From: JAVJPJ01 sp040217295
GTDB taxonomy: Bacteria; Pseudomonadota; Alphaproteobacteria; Rhodobacterales; Rhodobacteraceae
DNA: 28,212 bases
NCBI GenBank assembly: GCA_964460185.1
Contig: CAYWTM010000035.1
Coordinates: 1-28,212 of the forward strand
Direction: 5' to 3'
Part shown: positions 1 through 8,239 of the stretch, piece by piece
Layout: each line of letters starts with the position of its first letter
How positions within the stretch are numbered: position 1 is the first letter of the stretch
Translations under genes and position numbers: made by a program
The notes under the pieces: model-generated
Told to the model about the DNA's origin: nothing
Database searches by the model: none
The model's input: only the letters and a program-made list of their open reading frames with translations

Positions 1-56
1 GTCATCGCAACCCTTGCTTCACCCGGCTCAATCTCTCTTGGCGCACCAATTTTCAT
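1..56 (-). CDS. pntA: NAD(P) transhydrogenase subunit alpha, N-terminal fragment (runs off left edge)
   Basis: Only the first 18 codons lie in the window. They read MKIGAPREIEPGEARVAM, which matches the usual start of PntA, the soluble NAD(H)-binding alpha subunit of proton-translocating transhydrogenase (PGEARVA followed by M/L-TP is typical). The ATG at 54-56 overlaps the TGA stop of the dehydratase gene as ATGA, so the two genes are probably translationally coupled. Alanine dehydrogenase shares this fold and a similar N-terminus but normally has KEIKNNE where this protein has REIEPGE, so PntA is the better call. As the last visible gene of the catabolic cluster it would rebalance NADH and NADPH made by the upstream dehydrogenases. 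That role is inferred from position only. Confidence 0.72.
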   Translation of the reverse strand, partial: MKIGAPREIEPGEARVAM

Positions 57-1786
57 CGCACTTGTCCTTCGTCGTCTGCCGCAACGGGCAACAGGAATGA
101 GAAGTCGCAGCCGCTGTCCGCTTGCCCCACTTCGGTTGCGTAAAGCTTGTCGTACCCGCGCCTGGTCTCAAGCGGTTCGATGTCCGTCACCCAAAGGGCA
201 CGGCGACGCTCAAGCTCTGCCTCATCGACCAGCAAATCTATGCTCTTGTTCTTCACCGACAGCTTGATCCGGTCGCCATTTTGCACCAGCCCCAAGACCC
301 CGCCAATCGATGCCTCAGGCGCCACGTGCAGAACAATCGTGCCAAACGCCGTGCCAGACATCCGCGCATCGGAAATGCGGACCATGTCCTTTACGCCCGC
401 CGCGCTCAGCTTTTTGGGGATCGGCAAATAGCCCGCCTCGGGCATACCTGACGCGCTTTTGGGACCCGCATTTTGCAAGACCATGAAATCATCTTTGGTG
501 ATTTCCAGATCGGGGTCATCAACTCGATTGGCCAAGTCTTCCAACGAGTTGAAGACCACCGCGCGGCCTTCCTTCTCGAACAGGCTCTCATCCGCGGCTG
601 AGCGTTTCAGGATCGCGCCGCGCGGCGCAAGGTTGCCGAACAGCGCAACGAGACCGCCTTGCGGTTCCAACGGCTTGTCCGCACCTGCGATGATACGGCG
701 ATCGATGTAGCCCGGATCTTTTTCCAGTCGATCGCCGAGGGTTTCTCCCGTCACTGAGATCGTATCGAGGTGAAGATGCGGCTTCAGTTCGCGCAGAACA
801 GCCCCCACCCCACCGGCAAAGAAGAAGTCTTCCATGTAATGGGAGCCGACGGGTTTGAGGTTCACCAGAACGGGCGTGGTATCCGACAACTCGTTGAGGC
901 GCTCCAACGAGATCTTGATCCCCAAACGGCCTGCCACGGCGGTAAGGTGGATGATCGCGTTTGTGGATCCGCCAAGGGCCAGCAGCACCCGCATGGCATT
1001 TTCCACGGACTTCTCGGTCATGATCTGGCTGGGGCGGATCGGGTTGCCGATCATCCTCGCGGCGGCAAGGCCGGAGGCTTCACCGGCTCGCAAACGATCT
1101 GCATGGACCGCCGGGATCGCAGCGGTGCCCGGCAGTGACATTCCCAAAGTCTCGGCAATGCAGGCCATCGTCGACGCCGTGCCCATGACCGCACAGGTGC
1201 CCGCCGTCGTGGCCAGCCGACCTTCGATATCGTTGATCTCTTCGGTCGAGACATCGCCTGCGCGGTACTTCCCCCAGAAGCGGCGGCAATCGGTGCATGC
1301 GCCCAACCGTTCCTCTCCGTAGCGCGAGGTCATCATCGGCCCAGCCACGAGTTGGATGGCGGGCAAATCGGCGGAGGCCGCGCCCATCAACTGCGCGGGT
1401 ACGGTTTTGTCACAGCCCCCCATCAACACGACCGCATCCATCGGCTGCGCGCGGATCATCTCTTCGGTGTCCATCGACATCAGGTTGCGGAATTTCAGGC
1501 TGGTGGGGCTGAGAAAGACTTCGCCCAGAGAGATCGTGGGGAACTCGATCGGCAGACCGCCCCCCAAGAGAACACCGCGCTTCACGGCGTCGAGCAATTC
1601 CGGGAAATGGCGGTGGCAATTGTTGAATCCCGAAAAGCTGTTGGCGATGCCGACGATTGGCTTTTTCAGCACCTCGCGCGAATACCCCATGGACGCGGCA
1701 AATGAATTCCGAAGGTAGACCGAGAAATCCCGGTCGCCATAGTTGGTCAGGCCCCGCTCGAAGCCGTGTTCAGTGTCTTTCGTCAT
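53..1786 (-). CDS. IlvD/Edd-family sugar-acid dehydratase (L-arabinonate dehydratase-like)
   Basis: This 577-aa protein belongs to the IlvD/Edd [Fe-S] dehydratases, which remove water from 2,3-dihydroxy acids to give 2-keto-3-deoxy acids. Three cysteines sit where the cluster ligands are expected: Cys57 (FNNCHRH), Cys125 (MGGCDKTVPA) and Cys198 (TAGTCAVMG). The C-terminal RISDARMSGTAFG stretch carries the serine proposed as catalytic base. Cysteine spacing and length fit the sugar-acid (arabinonate/xylonate) branch better than the branched-chain amino-acid enzyme, and no isoleucine/valine synthesis genes are nearby. The start has AGGA about 9 nt upstream, inside the 3' end of the aldehyde dehydrogenase gene 6 nt away. 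It most likely dehydrates a hydroxylated acid intermediate in the catabolic route; the exact substrate cannot be read from sequence. Confidence 0.85.
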   Translation of the reverse strand: MTKDTEHGFERGLTNYGDRDFSVYLRNSFAASMGYSREVLKKPIVGIANSFSGFNNCHRHFPELLDAVKRGVLLGGGLPIEFPTISLGEVFLSPTSLKFRNLMSMDTEEMIRAQPMDAVVLMGGCDKTVPAQLMGAASADLPAIQLVAGPMMTSRYGEERLGACTDCRRFWGKYRAGDVSTEEINDIEGRLATTAGTCAVMGTASTMACIAETLGMSLPGTAAIPAVHADRLRAGEASGLAAARMIGNPIRPSQIMTEKSVENAMRVLLALGGSTNAIIHLTAVAGRLGIKISLERLNELSDTTPVLVNLKPVGSHYMEDFFFAGGVGAVLRELKPHLHLDTISVTGETLGDRLEKDPGYIDRRIIAGADKPLEPQGGLVALFGNLAPRGAILKRSAADESLFEKEGRAVVFNSLEDLANRVDDPDLEITKDDFMVLQNAGPKSASGMPEAGYLPIPKKLSAAGVKDMVRISDARMSGTAFGTIVLHVAPEASIGGVLGLVQNGDRIKLSVKNKSIDLLVDEAELERRRALWVTDIEPLETRRGYDKLYATEVGQADSGCDFSFLLPVAADDEGQVR

Positions 1787-1792
1787 GTGGGT

Positions 1793-3235
1793 TCATCCTG
1801 CCAGCTTGATTTTCACGTACTTCGGGTTGAGGTAGTCCATGATTCCCAACGATCCGCCCTCGCGCCCCATACCGCTTTCCTTCACGCCGCCAAACGGGGC
1901 TTCTGCGGTGGCGAGCAGCATCTCATTCACGCCGACCATGCCAACTTGCAAGTCCTCATACGCACGGGTGGAGGTGCTGAGATCGTTGGAGAACACGTAG
2001 CCTGCAAGGCCGAACGGCAGGGAGTTGGCGCGCTCCATGACTTCGTCATAGGTGCGGAACGTGGTGATTGGCGCAATCGGACCGAAGGGCTCTTCAGTCA
2101 TCACCAGCGCGTCGTCAGAGACGTTGCCCAGAACTGTCGGTTCCCAGAAGTAGCCACGGTTGGAGCCGTCGGGCACCTTGCCACCCGCAAGCAGTTCAGC
2201 GCCCTTTGACAAGGCATCCTCGGTCATTGTCTGGATCGTTGACAGACCCCGTGCATTGGCCATTGGGCCGACTTGCACGCCGTCCTCGTCCCAACGGCCA
2301 ATCTTGAGAGACCTGGCGATTTCCGCAAACCGGCTGGAAAAGGCCTCATAGCTGTCCTCGTGAACATAGAAACGCGTGGGCGAGATGCAGACCTGTCCAC
2401 AATTCCGGAACTTGGTTGGCGCACAGACTTCTGCGGCCTGGCGCGCATCAAAATCGTTGAAGATCAGGACCGGGCCGTGGCCGCCCAACTCCATCGACAC
2501 CTTCTTGACGCCCTCCGCCGCAAGGGCGAGGATCTGTTTGCCGATGGGCACAGAGCCCGTGACGCTGACCTTGCTGACGATGGGCGAGCGGATCAGATGC
2601 TCGGCGATTTGGCCCGAATTGCCGGTGAGCATGTTGACCGCACCGTCTGGGATGCCCGCGTCGTGGCAGGCCTGCACAAGAGCGGCGCAAGACGCCGGCG
2701 TTTCGCCTGCCGGCTTGATGATGATCGAACAGCCGGCGGCAAGGGCCGCCGCAATCTTGCGTGCAGGCAGAAGCGCCGGAAAGTTCCACGCGGAAAACGC
2801 GGCCACCACGCCAACGGGTTGGTAGATCACCGCCATGCGGCTGTCGGGGGTGCGGCTCTCGATGATCTGGCCGTAGATGCGTTTGGTTTCCTCGGAATAC
2901 CATTCGAATTGGTCGGCAGCGGCGTTGGTCTCACCCTTGGATTCGGCGAGGGGTTTGCCGGTCTCCATCGACATCAACGCGGCGATGTCGTCGACACGAT
3001 CGCGGATCAACTCAGCCACACGGCGGATCTTGGCCGCACGGTCCCATGTGCCGGTGTTGCGCCAAACGGCGAAACCTTCCTTGGCCGCCGCCAGAGCATC
3101 GTCGATGTCGGCCTCGGTTGCCGCCGCAATCGAGCCAATGGCATTTTCGGTCGCTGGATCTGTGACAATCCGCGTGCCCTTGTCGGAGGCCGCACGCCAA
3201 TCGCCCCGAATGAACAGGTTCAGGTCTTGGTACAT
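1793..3235 (-). CDS. NAD(P)-dependent aldehyde dehydrogenase (succinate/2-oxoglutarate semialdehyde dehydrogenase-like)
   Basis: This is a 480-aa ALDH-superfamily enzyme. Asn151 (SAWNFP), general base Glu249 (MELGGHGP) and catalytic Cys283 (NCGQVCISPTRFYV) are all present, as is the usual IIIKPAGETP cofactor segment. Overall character is that of semialdehyde dehydrogenases acting on succinate or 2-oxoglutarate semialdehyde. The frame is open 68 codons further upstream, but that stretch lies inside the ThDP-enzyme gene and does not look like ALDH. The ATG at 3233-3235, beginning MYQDLNLFIRGDW, matches family N-termini and has GAGGA about 10 nt upstream. It lies 13 nt after the ThDP-enzyme gene and 6 nt before the dehydratase. 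It probably oxidises the semialdehyde made by one of these two neighbours. Confidence 0.88.
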   Translation of the reverse strand: MYQDLNLFIRGDWRAASDKGTRIVTDPATENAIGSIAAATEADIDDALAAAKEGFAVWRNTGTWDRAAKIRRVAELIRDRVDDIAALMSMETGKPLAESKGETNAAADQFEWYSEETKRIYGQIIESRTPDSRMAVIYQPVGVVAAFSAWNFPALLPARKIAAALAAGCSIIIKPAGETPASCAALVQACHDAGIPDGAVNMLTGNSGQIAEHLIRSPIVSKVSVTGSVPIGKQILALAAEGVKKVSMELGGHGPVLIFNDFDARQAAEVCAPTKFRNCGQVCISPTRFYVHEDSYEAFSSRFAEIARSLKIGRWDEDGVQVGPMANARGLSTIQTMTEDALSKGAELLAGGKVPDGSNRGYFWEPTVLGNVSDDALVMTEEPFGPIAPITTFRTYDEVMERANSLPFGLAGYVFSNDLSTSTRAYEDLQVGMVGVNEMLLATAEAPFGGVKESGMGREGGSLGIMDYLNPKYVKIKLAG

Positions 3236-3248
3236 ATCTAGGCTTTCC

Positions 3249-5132
3249 TCAAATGTTCGATTGCAGGTATCGGGCTTGGACATCGCCCACCCAATTCCCG
3301 ACGTTCCACGAGCCGTAGGCCCCCATGGACGCGATCTCATGATGCCCGGAATAGACCGGGATGTGCAGCAACGAGAGGCCATCGTGGGCGAATGCCTCCT
3401 CCAACGCCGCTTGCAATTCCGCCTTGGTATGGCCGCCATGAAGCGCTTTGACGCCCGTCACGGACCCTGCCATCTGGACGTAGTCCACCTGAACGGAATC
3501 GTTGGTGCGGAATTCACGCCCATATTGCGCAAGCTGCAATCCGGTGATCGCGGCCATGCGGCGATTGTCAAAAAGCGCAATCATGCCGCGCACACCATGC
3601 TCTACCGCATCGATGAGAATCTGCGGGTTCATCATGAAGGACCCATCACCGGTAAACGCGATGCCGTACTTGGGGTCATCGACATAGGCCGCCCCCAACA
3701 GCGCAGAGCCCGCGAACCCCATGTAGGACGCCCCCGTTTCCGTGAATGTCTGACCGGGCGCGTCGTCTTCCACGATTTGAAATCCGTTGGCTTGCACGTC
3801 GCCCGCATCAAAGAATTTTATCGCGCCTTTGGCATTGGCGAACGTCGACACCGCGTGGATTGCCGCAGGCTCCGTCAGTACGGTGCGCTGCCAGACTTCG
3901 TCGGAAATGGGTGCGGCGTTGATCCGCTCTGACTTGAATTCTGTCCACTCGGCCTTCGCCAAAACGCAGCCCTTGGTCCAGGCCCGGCGCATCTCCAGCC
4001 CCGTATCGTCGCCCATCGCCTCGATCAGCTTGTCGATCACTGCAGAGATATCACCGGGCAGACCCACGGTATGGGCGTAGTGCGTCAGGTCATCCAGATC
4101 GCCGTTGATGTTGATCACGGCCCGAGCATTTGGATAGCCGATGCCCGAACAATCGGCCTGACACACACCACGAGAGCCGATCATGATCACGGCCTCCGCG
4201 CTTTGCATCGCGAAATTCCCGCTCAGGGAACCCTTGGACCCGCCCACATGCATATTTTGCGGATGCCCATCCATCAACACGCCGGTCGAGCCGGGAGACA
4301 GAACCACCGGCGCGCCGGTCAGACAGGCGAGTTGACGCACGGCGCGCGCATGGGCGCGCGTGCCGCCACCAGCCTTGATCACGACCTTCTCATGGGTGCG
4401 CAATACGGCGACGGCCGCGTCGAAATCCGACGTCTTCGCAGGGGCCACAGCGGGCACGACCGCCCTACCCGGCAAGGTATTGATATTGACCTGCGTCATC
4501 TGGGGTTGGGTGTTGATCGGCAGCATCACAAAGAACGGGCCCGCCCGGTACGGGTGGTGCACGCACGACGTGCCCCGACGCAGACATTCGCGCAGGCCGC
4601 CTGGAGTGTGCAGCGTGTAGGATTGGCCCATCAGCGCGCCCATTTGGCCAAAGATCCCCTGCTGCGGCTTGGGAACCTGTTGCATGTTGTAGCCTTCGCC
4701 CTGCGTCGTCTCATCCCCGTAAATATGGTAGACACCAACGCCATTGGACGCTGCCGCGAGTGATCCCGCCATAGCCTGCAAACCACCAGGCCCGATAGAC
4801 GTCACAACAGCTGGCGTCTTGCCATAAACCCACGCATAGGCGGTAGCTGAGTGGGCCATTTCCACCTCGTTTCGGCAGTTCACCACCGTGACGACGCCTT
4901 CCTCGGCATAGATCCGCAGGATCTCGCCCAGGTCGGTCGAGCCGTGGCCAAAGATCGCGTAGTACTGGGTGACGCCTTGCTTCAGAAGGCCGATGATCAG
5001 AGCTTCCGACAACGTGACATCAAGGATGCCATTGCCCCCCAAAGCAGCATCGACGGTTGTATTCACAAGGCTTGCTGCACGGGCGCGGATAGCATGTTCT
5101 GCCGCATCCGCGAACTGGTTCTTATGAAGCAT
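3249..5132 (-). CDS. Thiamine-diphosphate-dependent enzyme, IolD-like / acetolactate-synthase superfamily
   Basis: A 627-aa protein with the three-domain layout of ThDP enzymes: Pyr domain about 40-210, central domain about 245-385, PP domain about 440-600. The catalytic glutamate is Glu89 in NCRNEVEMAHSATAYA, spaced as in HEQGAAHAA-type family members. The Mg-ThDP motif is GDGSFMMN, ending at DN in ALFDNRR. IFGHG near residue 60, a conserved YMGF before the PP domain and a C-terminal YGSWNVG resemble the inositol enzyme IolD (a cyclic 1,2-dione hydrolase) more than true acetolactate synthase. No regulatory subunit gene is adjacent. The start overlaps tctA by 11 nt and has AGAGG 6 nt upstream. 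A C-C bond-cleaving or -forming step that feeds the adjacent ALDH is the likely role. About 40 extra residues precede the Pyr domain. Confidence 0.82.
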   Translation of the reverse strand: MLHKNQFADAAEHAIRARAASLVNTTVDAALGGNGILDVTLSEALIIGLLKQGVTQYYAIFGHGSTDLGEILRIYAEEGVVTVVNCRNEVEMAHSATAYAWVYGKTPAVVTSIGPGGLQAMAGSLAAASNGVGVYHIYGDETTQGEGYNMQQVPKPQQGIFGQMGALMGQSYTLHTPGGLRECLRRGTSCVHHPYRAGPFFVMLPINTQPQMTQVNINTLPGRAVVPAVAPAKTSDFDAAVAVLRTHEKVVIKAGGGTRAHARAVRQLACLTGAPVVLSPGSTGVLMDGHPQNMHVGGSKGSLSGNFAMQSAEAVIMIGSRGVCQADCSGIGYPNARAVININGDLDDLTHYAHTVGLPGDISAVIDKLIEAMGDDTGLEMRRAWTKGCVLAKAEWTEFKSERINAAPISDEVWQRTVLTEPAAIHAVSTFANAKGAIKFFDAGDVQANGFQIVEDDAPGQTFTETGASYMGFAGSALLGAAYVDDPKYGIAFTGDGSFMMNPQILIDAVEHGVRGMIALFDNRRMAAITGLQLAQYGREFRTNDSVQVDYVQMAGSVTGVKALHGGHTKAELQAALEEAFAHDGLSLLHIPVYSGHHEIASMGAYGSWNVGNWVGDVQARYLQSNI

Positions 5133-6633
5133 CGGACACCTCTAAAGGTTGTTTGGATTTGCGTTTGGCTTTCAATTCGCTGCGCAACTGAAGCATGATG
5201 ATCAACGCTGCGAGGCCAAAGAAAACAAGGGCCACAGGCGACGTCCAGAAGATGTCCATACTGCCACGCGAGAGCATCATTCCGGTGCGAAACTCGTTCT
5301 CGAGGATCGGCCCGAGAACCATCCCGAGGATGATCGGGGTCGTCGGAATGCGCACGGCGACCAGGATGTAGGCCAGCACGCCAATCACAGCCATCGAATA
5401 GATATCGAAGACAGAGTTACGGATCGAGTACGCGCCGATGGCGCACAAGACCAACACAATGACCGCCAAAAGTTCACGCGGGATCTTTAGGACGTGCACG
5501 AACAGTCGGATACCGACCAGTTGAAGCGCAAGCACCCAGACATAGGCAATCACCACCGCGATATAGATCCCGTACACCTCGTCGGCATGGTTCATGAACA
5601 ACGCGGGACCGGGCGTCAGCCCATGGATCATCATACCCGCCAGTACGATAGCGGTGGCCGGATCGCCGGGGATGCCGAGAGATAGAAGCGGGATCAGGGT
5701 GCCGCCGGTGACGGCGTTGTTTGCTGTCTCTGGCGCGATGACGCCCTCTATGTTGCCCTTGCCGAAGGTCTTGGGCTTCTTGGAGAACCGCTTGGCGTGA
5801 TCATAGGCGAGGAACGATGCAATCGCACCCCCAGTGCCAGGGATCGCTCCGATGCCAGTACCGAGCACCGAGCACCGGATCATCAGCCAGGAGTTGCGAA
5901 AGAGCAATCCGATCGACGGCATCTTTGCCCGCACGTTGGCAACGCGCTTTGGGCCTGCATCCCCTTGGCCACTGAACGCTTCGATAATGAAGGGCACTGC
6001 GAACAGACCGATCAGTGCGACCAGCAGGTTGACGCCCTGCAACATGTTGACGCTCCCGAACGTCAAGCGCGATACGCCGTCGATGGCATCCAAGCCGATG
6101 GTCATGATCATCAAACCAAGGACGCCACTGATGAGGCCCTTTATCAGCGACCCGCCGCACAGACCGCAAATCGTCGACATTCCAAACAGCACAAGCGCGA
6201 ACTTCTCTGCCGGACCGAAGCCAATCGCGAGGCGGGACACGATATCGACCGAGACAATCATCACGATCAAGCTGAAGATCCCGCCGAAAACAGAGACGAT
6301 GACCGCTGTGCCCAATGCGATCGAGGCGTCGCCTCGTTTGGTCATGGGATAGCCGTCCAGCACAGTGGCCGCCGCCGAGGGTGTGCCGGGTATGCCCAGC
6401 AGGATCGCCGATACTGACCCTCCCGTCATGCCGCCGATATACGTTCCCAGCAGCAGGCCAATCGCTGGCACGGCGTCCATCGAAAACGTGATGGGGAGCG
6501 CCAAAGCCAGGGCCACCGTAAACGTCAGGCCGGGGATGGAGCCAAATACAAGCCCCACCAAGGCCCCGAGGCCAATAGCGAGAATGGCGGCCGGGGTCAT
6601 GGCCAATTGAGCTGCGTCGATGAAGGCTTCCAT
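5122..6633 (-). CDS. tctA: Tripartite tricarboxylate transporter, large membrane subunit TctA
   Basis: This is a 503-aa polytopic inner-membrane protein of the TctA family, the translocating subunit of a TTT transporter driven by an ion gradient. Hallmarks are GSIPGLTFTVALALALPITF near the N-terminus (about 32-51), the ILLGIPGTPSAAATVLDGYP signature near residue 80-100 and a second half with IPLLSLGIPGDPATAIVLAG, reflecting the internal duplication of the family. Many hydrophobic segments are spread over the whole length, ending in a charged cytoplasmic tail (KAKRKSK). It lies 7 nt after tctB and overlaps the ThDP-enzyme gene by 11 nt. TTT systems take up citrate, other di- and tricarboxylates, aromatic acids and hydroxy acids, so this fixes the cluster's substrate as an organic acid or a product that forms one, not its identity. 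Confidence 0.93.
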   Translation of the reverse strand: MEAFIDAAQLAMTPAAILAIGLGALVGLVFGSIPGLTFTVALALALPITFSMDAVPAIGLLLGTYIGGMTGGSVSAILLGIPGTPSAAATVLDGYPMTKRGDASIALGTAVIVSVFGGIFSLIVMIVSVDIVSRLAIGFGPAEKFALVLFGMSTICGLCGGSLIKGLISGVLGLMIMTIGLDAIDGVSRLTFGSVNMLQGVNLLVALIGLFAVPFIIEAFSGQGDAGPKRVANVRAKMPSIGLLFRNSWLMIRCSVLGTGIGAIPGTGGAIASFLAYDHAKRFSKKPKTFGKGNIEGVIAPETANNAVTGGTLIPLLSLGIPGDPATAIVLAGMMIHGLTPGPALFMNHADEVYGIYIAVVIAYVWVLALQLVGIRLFVHVLKIPRELLAVIVLVLCAIGAYSIRNSVFDIYSMAVIGVLAYILVAVRIPTTPIILGMVLGPILENEFRTGMMLSRGSMDIFWTSPVALVFFGLAALIIMLQLRSELKAKRKSKQPLEVSDAS

Positions 6634-6640
6634 GATTGCG

Positions 6641-7132
6641 CTACCCCACGTTTATCCAAGTGCCGTTTGCCAAATAGATGCCAAGCAGCTTTTCGAATAT
6701 GATCCAGGTGCCAACCGTGATCCCAAGGGCCATGGCCAGAATTTTCTTGATCGAGCGCTCTCGCAGACTGATCAGCATGATCGTCACGATGATGATCGGC
6801 GTTGCGATCACGTATCCAATGGTCTGCATCAAGAAGCCGTAGAGGCTGATCTGGATCAGCACCAAGAGCGCTGGAGTCCAACGGATCTCTTGCCGCAGTT
6901 CCTCATCGCTTTCAGAGTCGCTGTTCGCGTCTGCGCGCATCAAGAAGGAGCGGAGCAACAAGCCCCCCGACAACACGGCCAGCGCGATGCCGAAGGACAG
7001 GGGGAAGGCGCGCGGCCCAATATCGCCGCGCCCGAACCCACCCGGGATTGTGGTGGCGACCAACCAGATCCAGACGCCCGCAAGCACCAGGAAAATACAG
7101 CTCAGGATGGTGTCTTGCATCTGATTGGTCAT
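6641..7132 (-). CDS. tctB: Tripartite tricarboxylate transporter, small membrane subunit TctB
   Basis: A 163-aa membrane protein with four hydrophobic segments: about 6-28, 40-61, 85-110 and 120-145. A polar, acidic loop (NSDSESDEE) lies in the middle, as usual for TctB. The family is poorly conserved, so the call rests on topology, size and its place between tctC and tctA. Two adjacent start codons are possible: GTG at 7133-7135 and ATG at 7130-7132. The AAGGGGAG Shine-Dalgarno lies 5 nt before the GTG and 8 nt before the ATG, and I chose the ATG. It forms the membrane complex with TctA. Confidence 0.88.
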   Translation of the reverse strand: MTNQMQDTILSCIFLVLAGVWIWLVATTIPGGFGRGDIGPRAFPLSFGIALAVLSGGLLLRSFLMRADANSDSESDEELRQEIRWTPALLVLIQISLYGFLMQTIGYVIATPIIIVTIMLISLRERSIKKILAMALGITVGTWIIFEKLLGIYLANGTWINVG

Positions 7133-7162
7133 CACGCACGCTCCCCTTCAGCCCAGATGTGC

Positions 7163-8128
7163 TTAAGGCACCAGGTCAAGTTCGACCAAAAGGTTGCCGT
7201 AGAAAGCATCGTCGCGCTCGATTAGCGCCCCGAACTCAGCTGCGCCCAAGAACGCGGGGCTAAAGCCGATGTTGCCTGCGGCGTTCTGGAACGCGTCGGT
7301 TGCGATCGCGGCTTCTGCAGCTGCTTGCAGGGCTGCAACCACGTCATCAGGAGTTCCAGCAGGGGCCGCAAGGCCGCGCCACATGGTGATATCAACATCG
7401 ACGCCTTGCTCTGCGGCGGTCTCGACATCGGGCAACACGTCAACCCGCTCTGACCCGGTCACGGCCAGAACGGTCAGATCACCGGATTCCTGGTAGGACA
7501 CGAACTGGCCAGGCCATTGGATCGCCGCATCAATGCGCCCCGCCAACAGCTCAACCGGCGCGTTGCCGTCGCCATAAGCAATAAATGCCACCCGGTCGCC
7601 GATGCCCATGGCATCAAACAGCGCGGCCGAGGTCAGGTGCGTGAACGAGCCCCGTCCCGAGATGCCAACAAGCAATTCATTGTCATTGCCTTCCAGCGAG
7701 GCCGCCATTTCCTGAAGGTTGGTCCACCCCGTGGATGCGTTGACTGCCAAAGCAGGCACCTCGGTCGAGACACGCGCAATCGGCGTGAAAGCGCTGTAAT
7801 CGAATTCCATCCGACCCATGTGATGGCCCGTGTTGATTGAGTTGGAGTTCCACACGATGTTGTAGCCATCCGCCGCAGTGCCTACGACAAACGAATATCC
7901 AACAGCGCCGCCGCCACCCGTACGGCTTACAGGTACGACAGGCTGGCCCAATTCATCGGACATCAATTCGGCCAGAAGCTGCGCGATGGTGTTCGCCGTT
8001 CCGCCAAACAGCACCGTCATCTCAACGGGCCGCTCCGGGAAATCCGCGTAAGCCGCGCCGCCAAAGGTCATCGCTGTCGACGCAAGGATCGCCGTCACCG
8101 TGCCACGGATTTTCTTTGAAAACGTCAT
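7163..8128 (-). CDS. tctC: Tripartite tricarboxylate transporter substrate-binding protein TctC (Bug family)
   Basis: A 321-aa periplasmic binding protein of the Bug/TctC family. The N-terminus (MTFSKKIRGTVTAILASTA, ending GGAAYA) is a Sec signal peptide with a likely AYA cleavage site before DFPERPVEM. The mature protein starts with the FPERPVEM-type beta strand typical of the family and has the usual GGGGAVGYSFV ligand-loop region near residue 70. GGGAGGA lies 7 nt before the ATG, the strongest ribosome site in the cluster, fitting the high demand for a binding protein. It follows a 111-nt gap after the molybdenum hydroxylase, the largest gap in the cluster, so an internal promoter or RNA-processing site is possible there. 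The ligand cannot be deduced from sequence. Confidence 0.92.
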   Translation of the reverse strand: MTFSKKIRGTVTAILASTAMTFGGAAYADFPERPVEMTVLFGGTANTIAQLLAELMSDELGQPVVPVSRTGGGGAVGYSFVVGTAADGYNIVWNSNSINTGHHMGRMEFDYSAFTPIARVSTEVPALAVNASTGWTNLQEMAASLEGNDNELLVGISGRGSFTHLTSAALFDAMGIGDRVAFIAYGDGNAPVELLAGRIDAAIQWPGQFVSYQESGDLTVLAVTGSERVDVLPDVETAAEQGVDVDITMWRGLAAPAGTPDDVVAALQAAAEAAIATDAFQNAAGNIGFSPAFLGAAEFGALIERDDAFYGNLLVELDLVP

Positions 8129-8239
8129 TTTAGTATCCTCCCATTTCTATGATGTGTTGCCGGGTTTACGACCCCTCACGGTCACCCCGGTTTTGGTTTT
8201 GCGGCCCCTCTCCCAAAAGAGCCGATCGTCATTAAATTC

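Noticed and set aside
2877..3932. 351-codon open frame on the plus strand
   Set aside because: Spans the antisense of two unrelated real genes (ALDH and ThDP enzyme).
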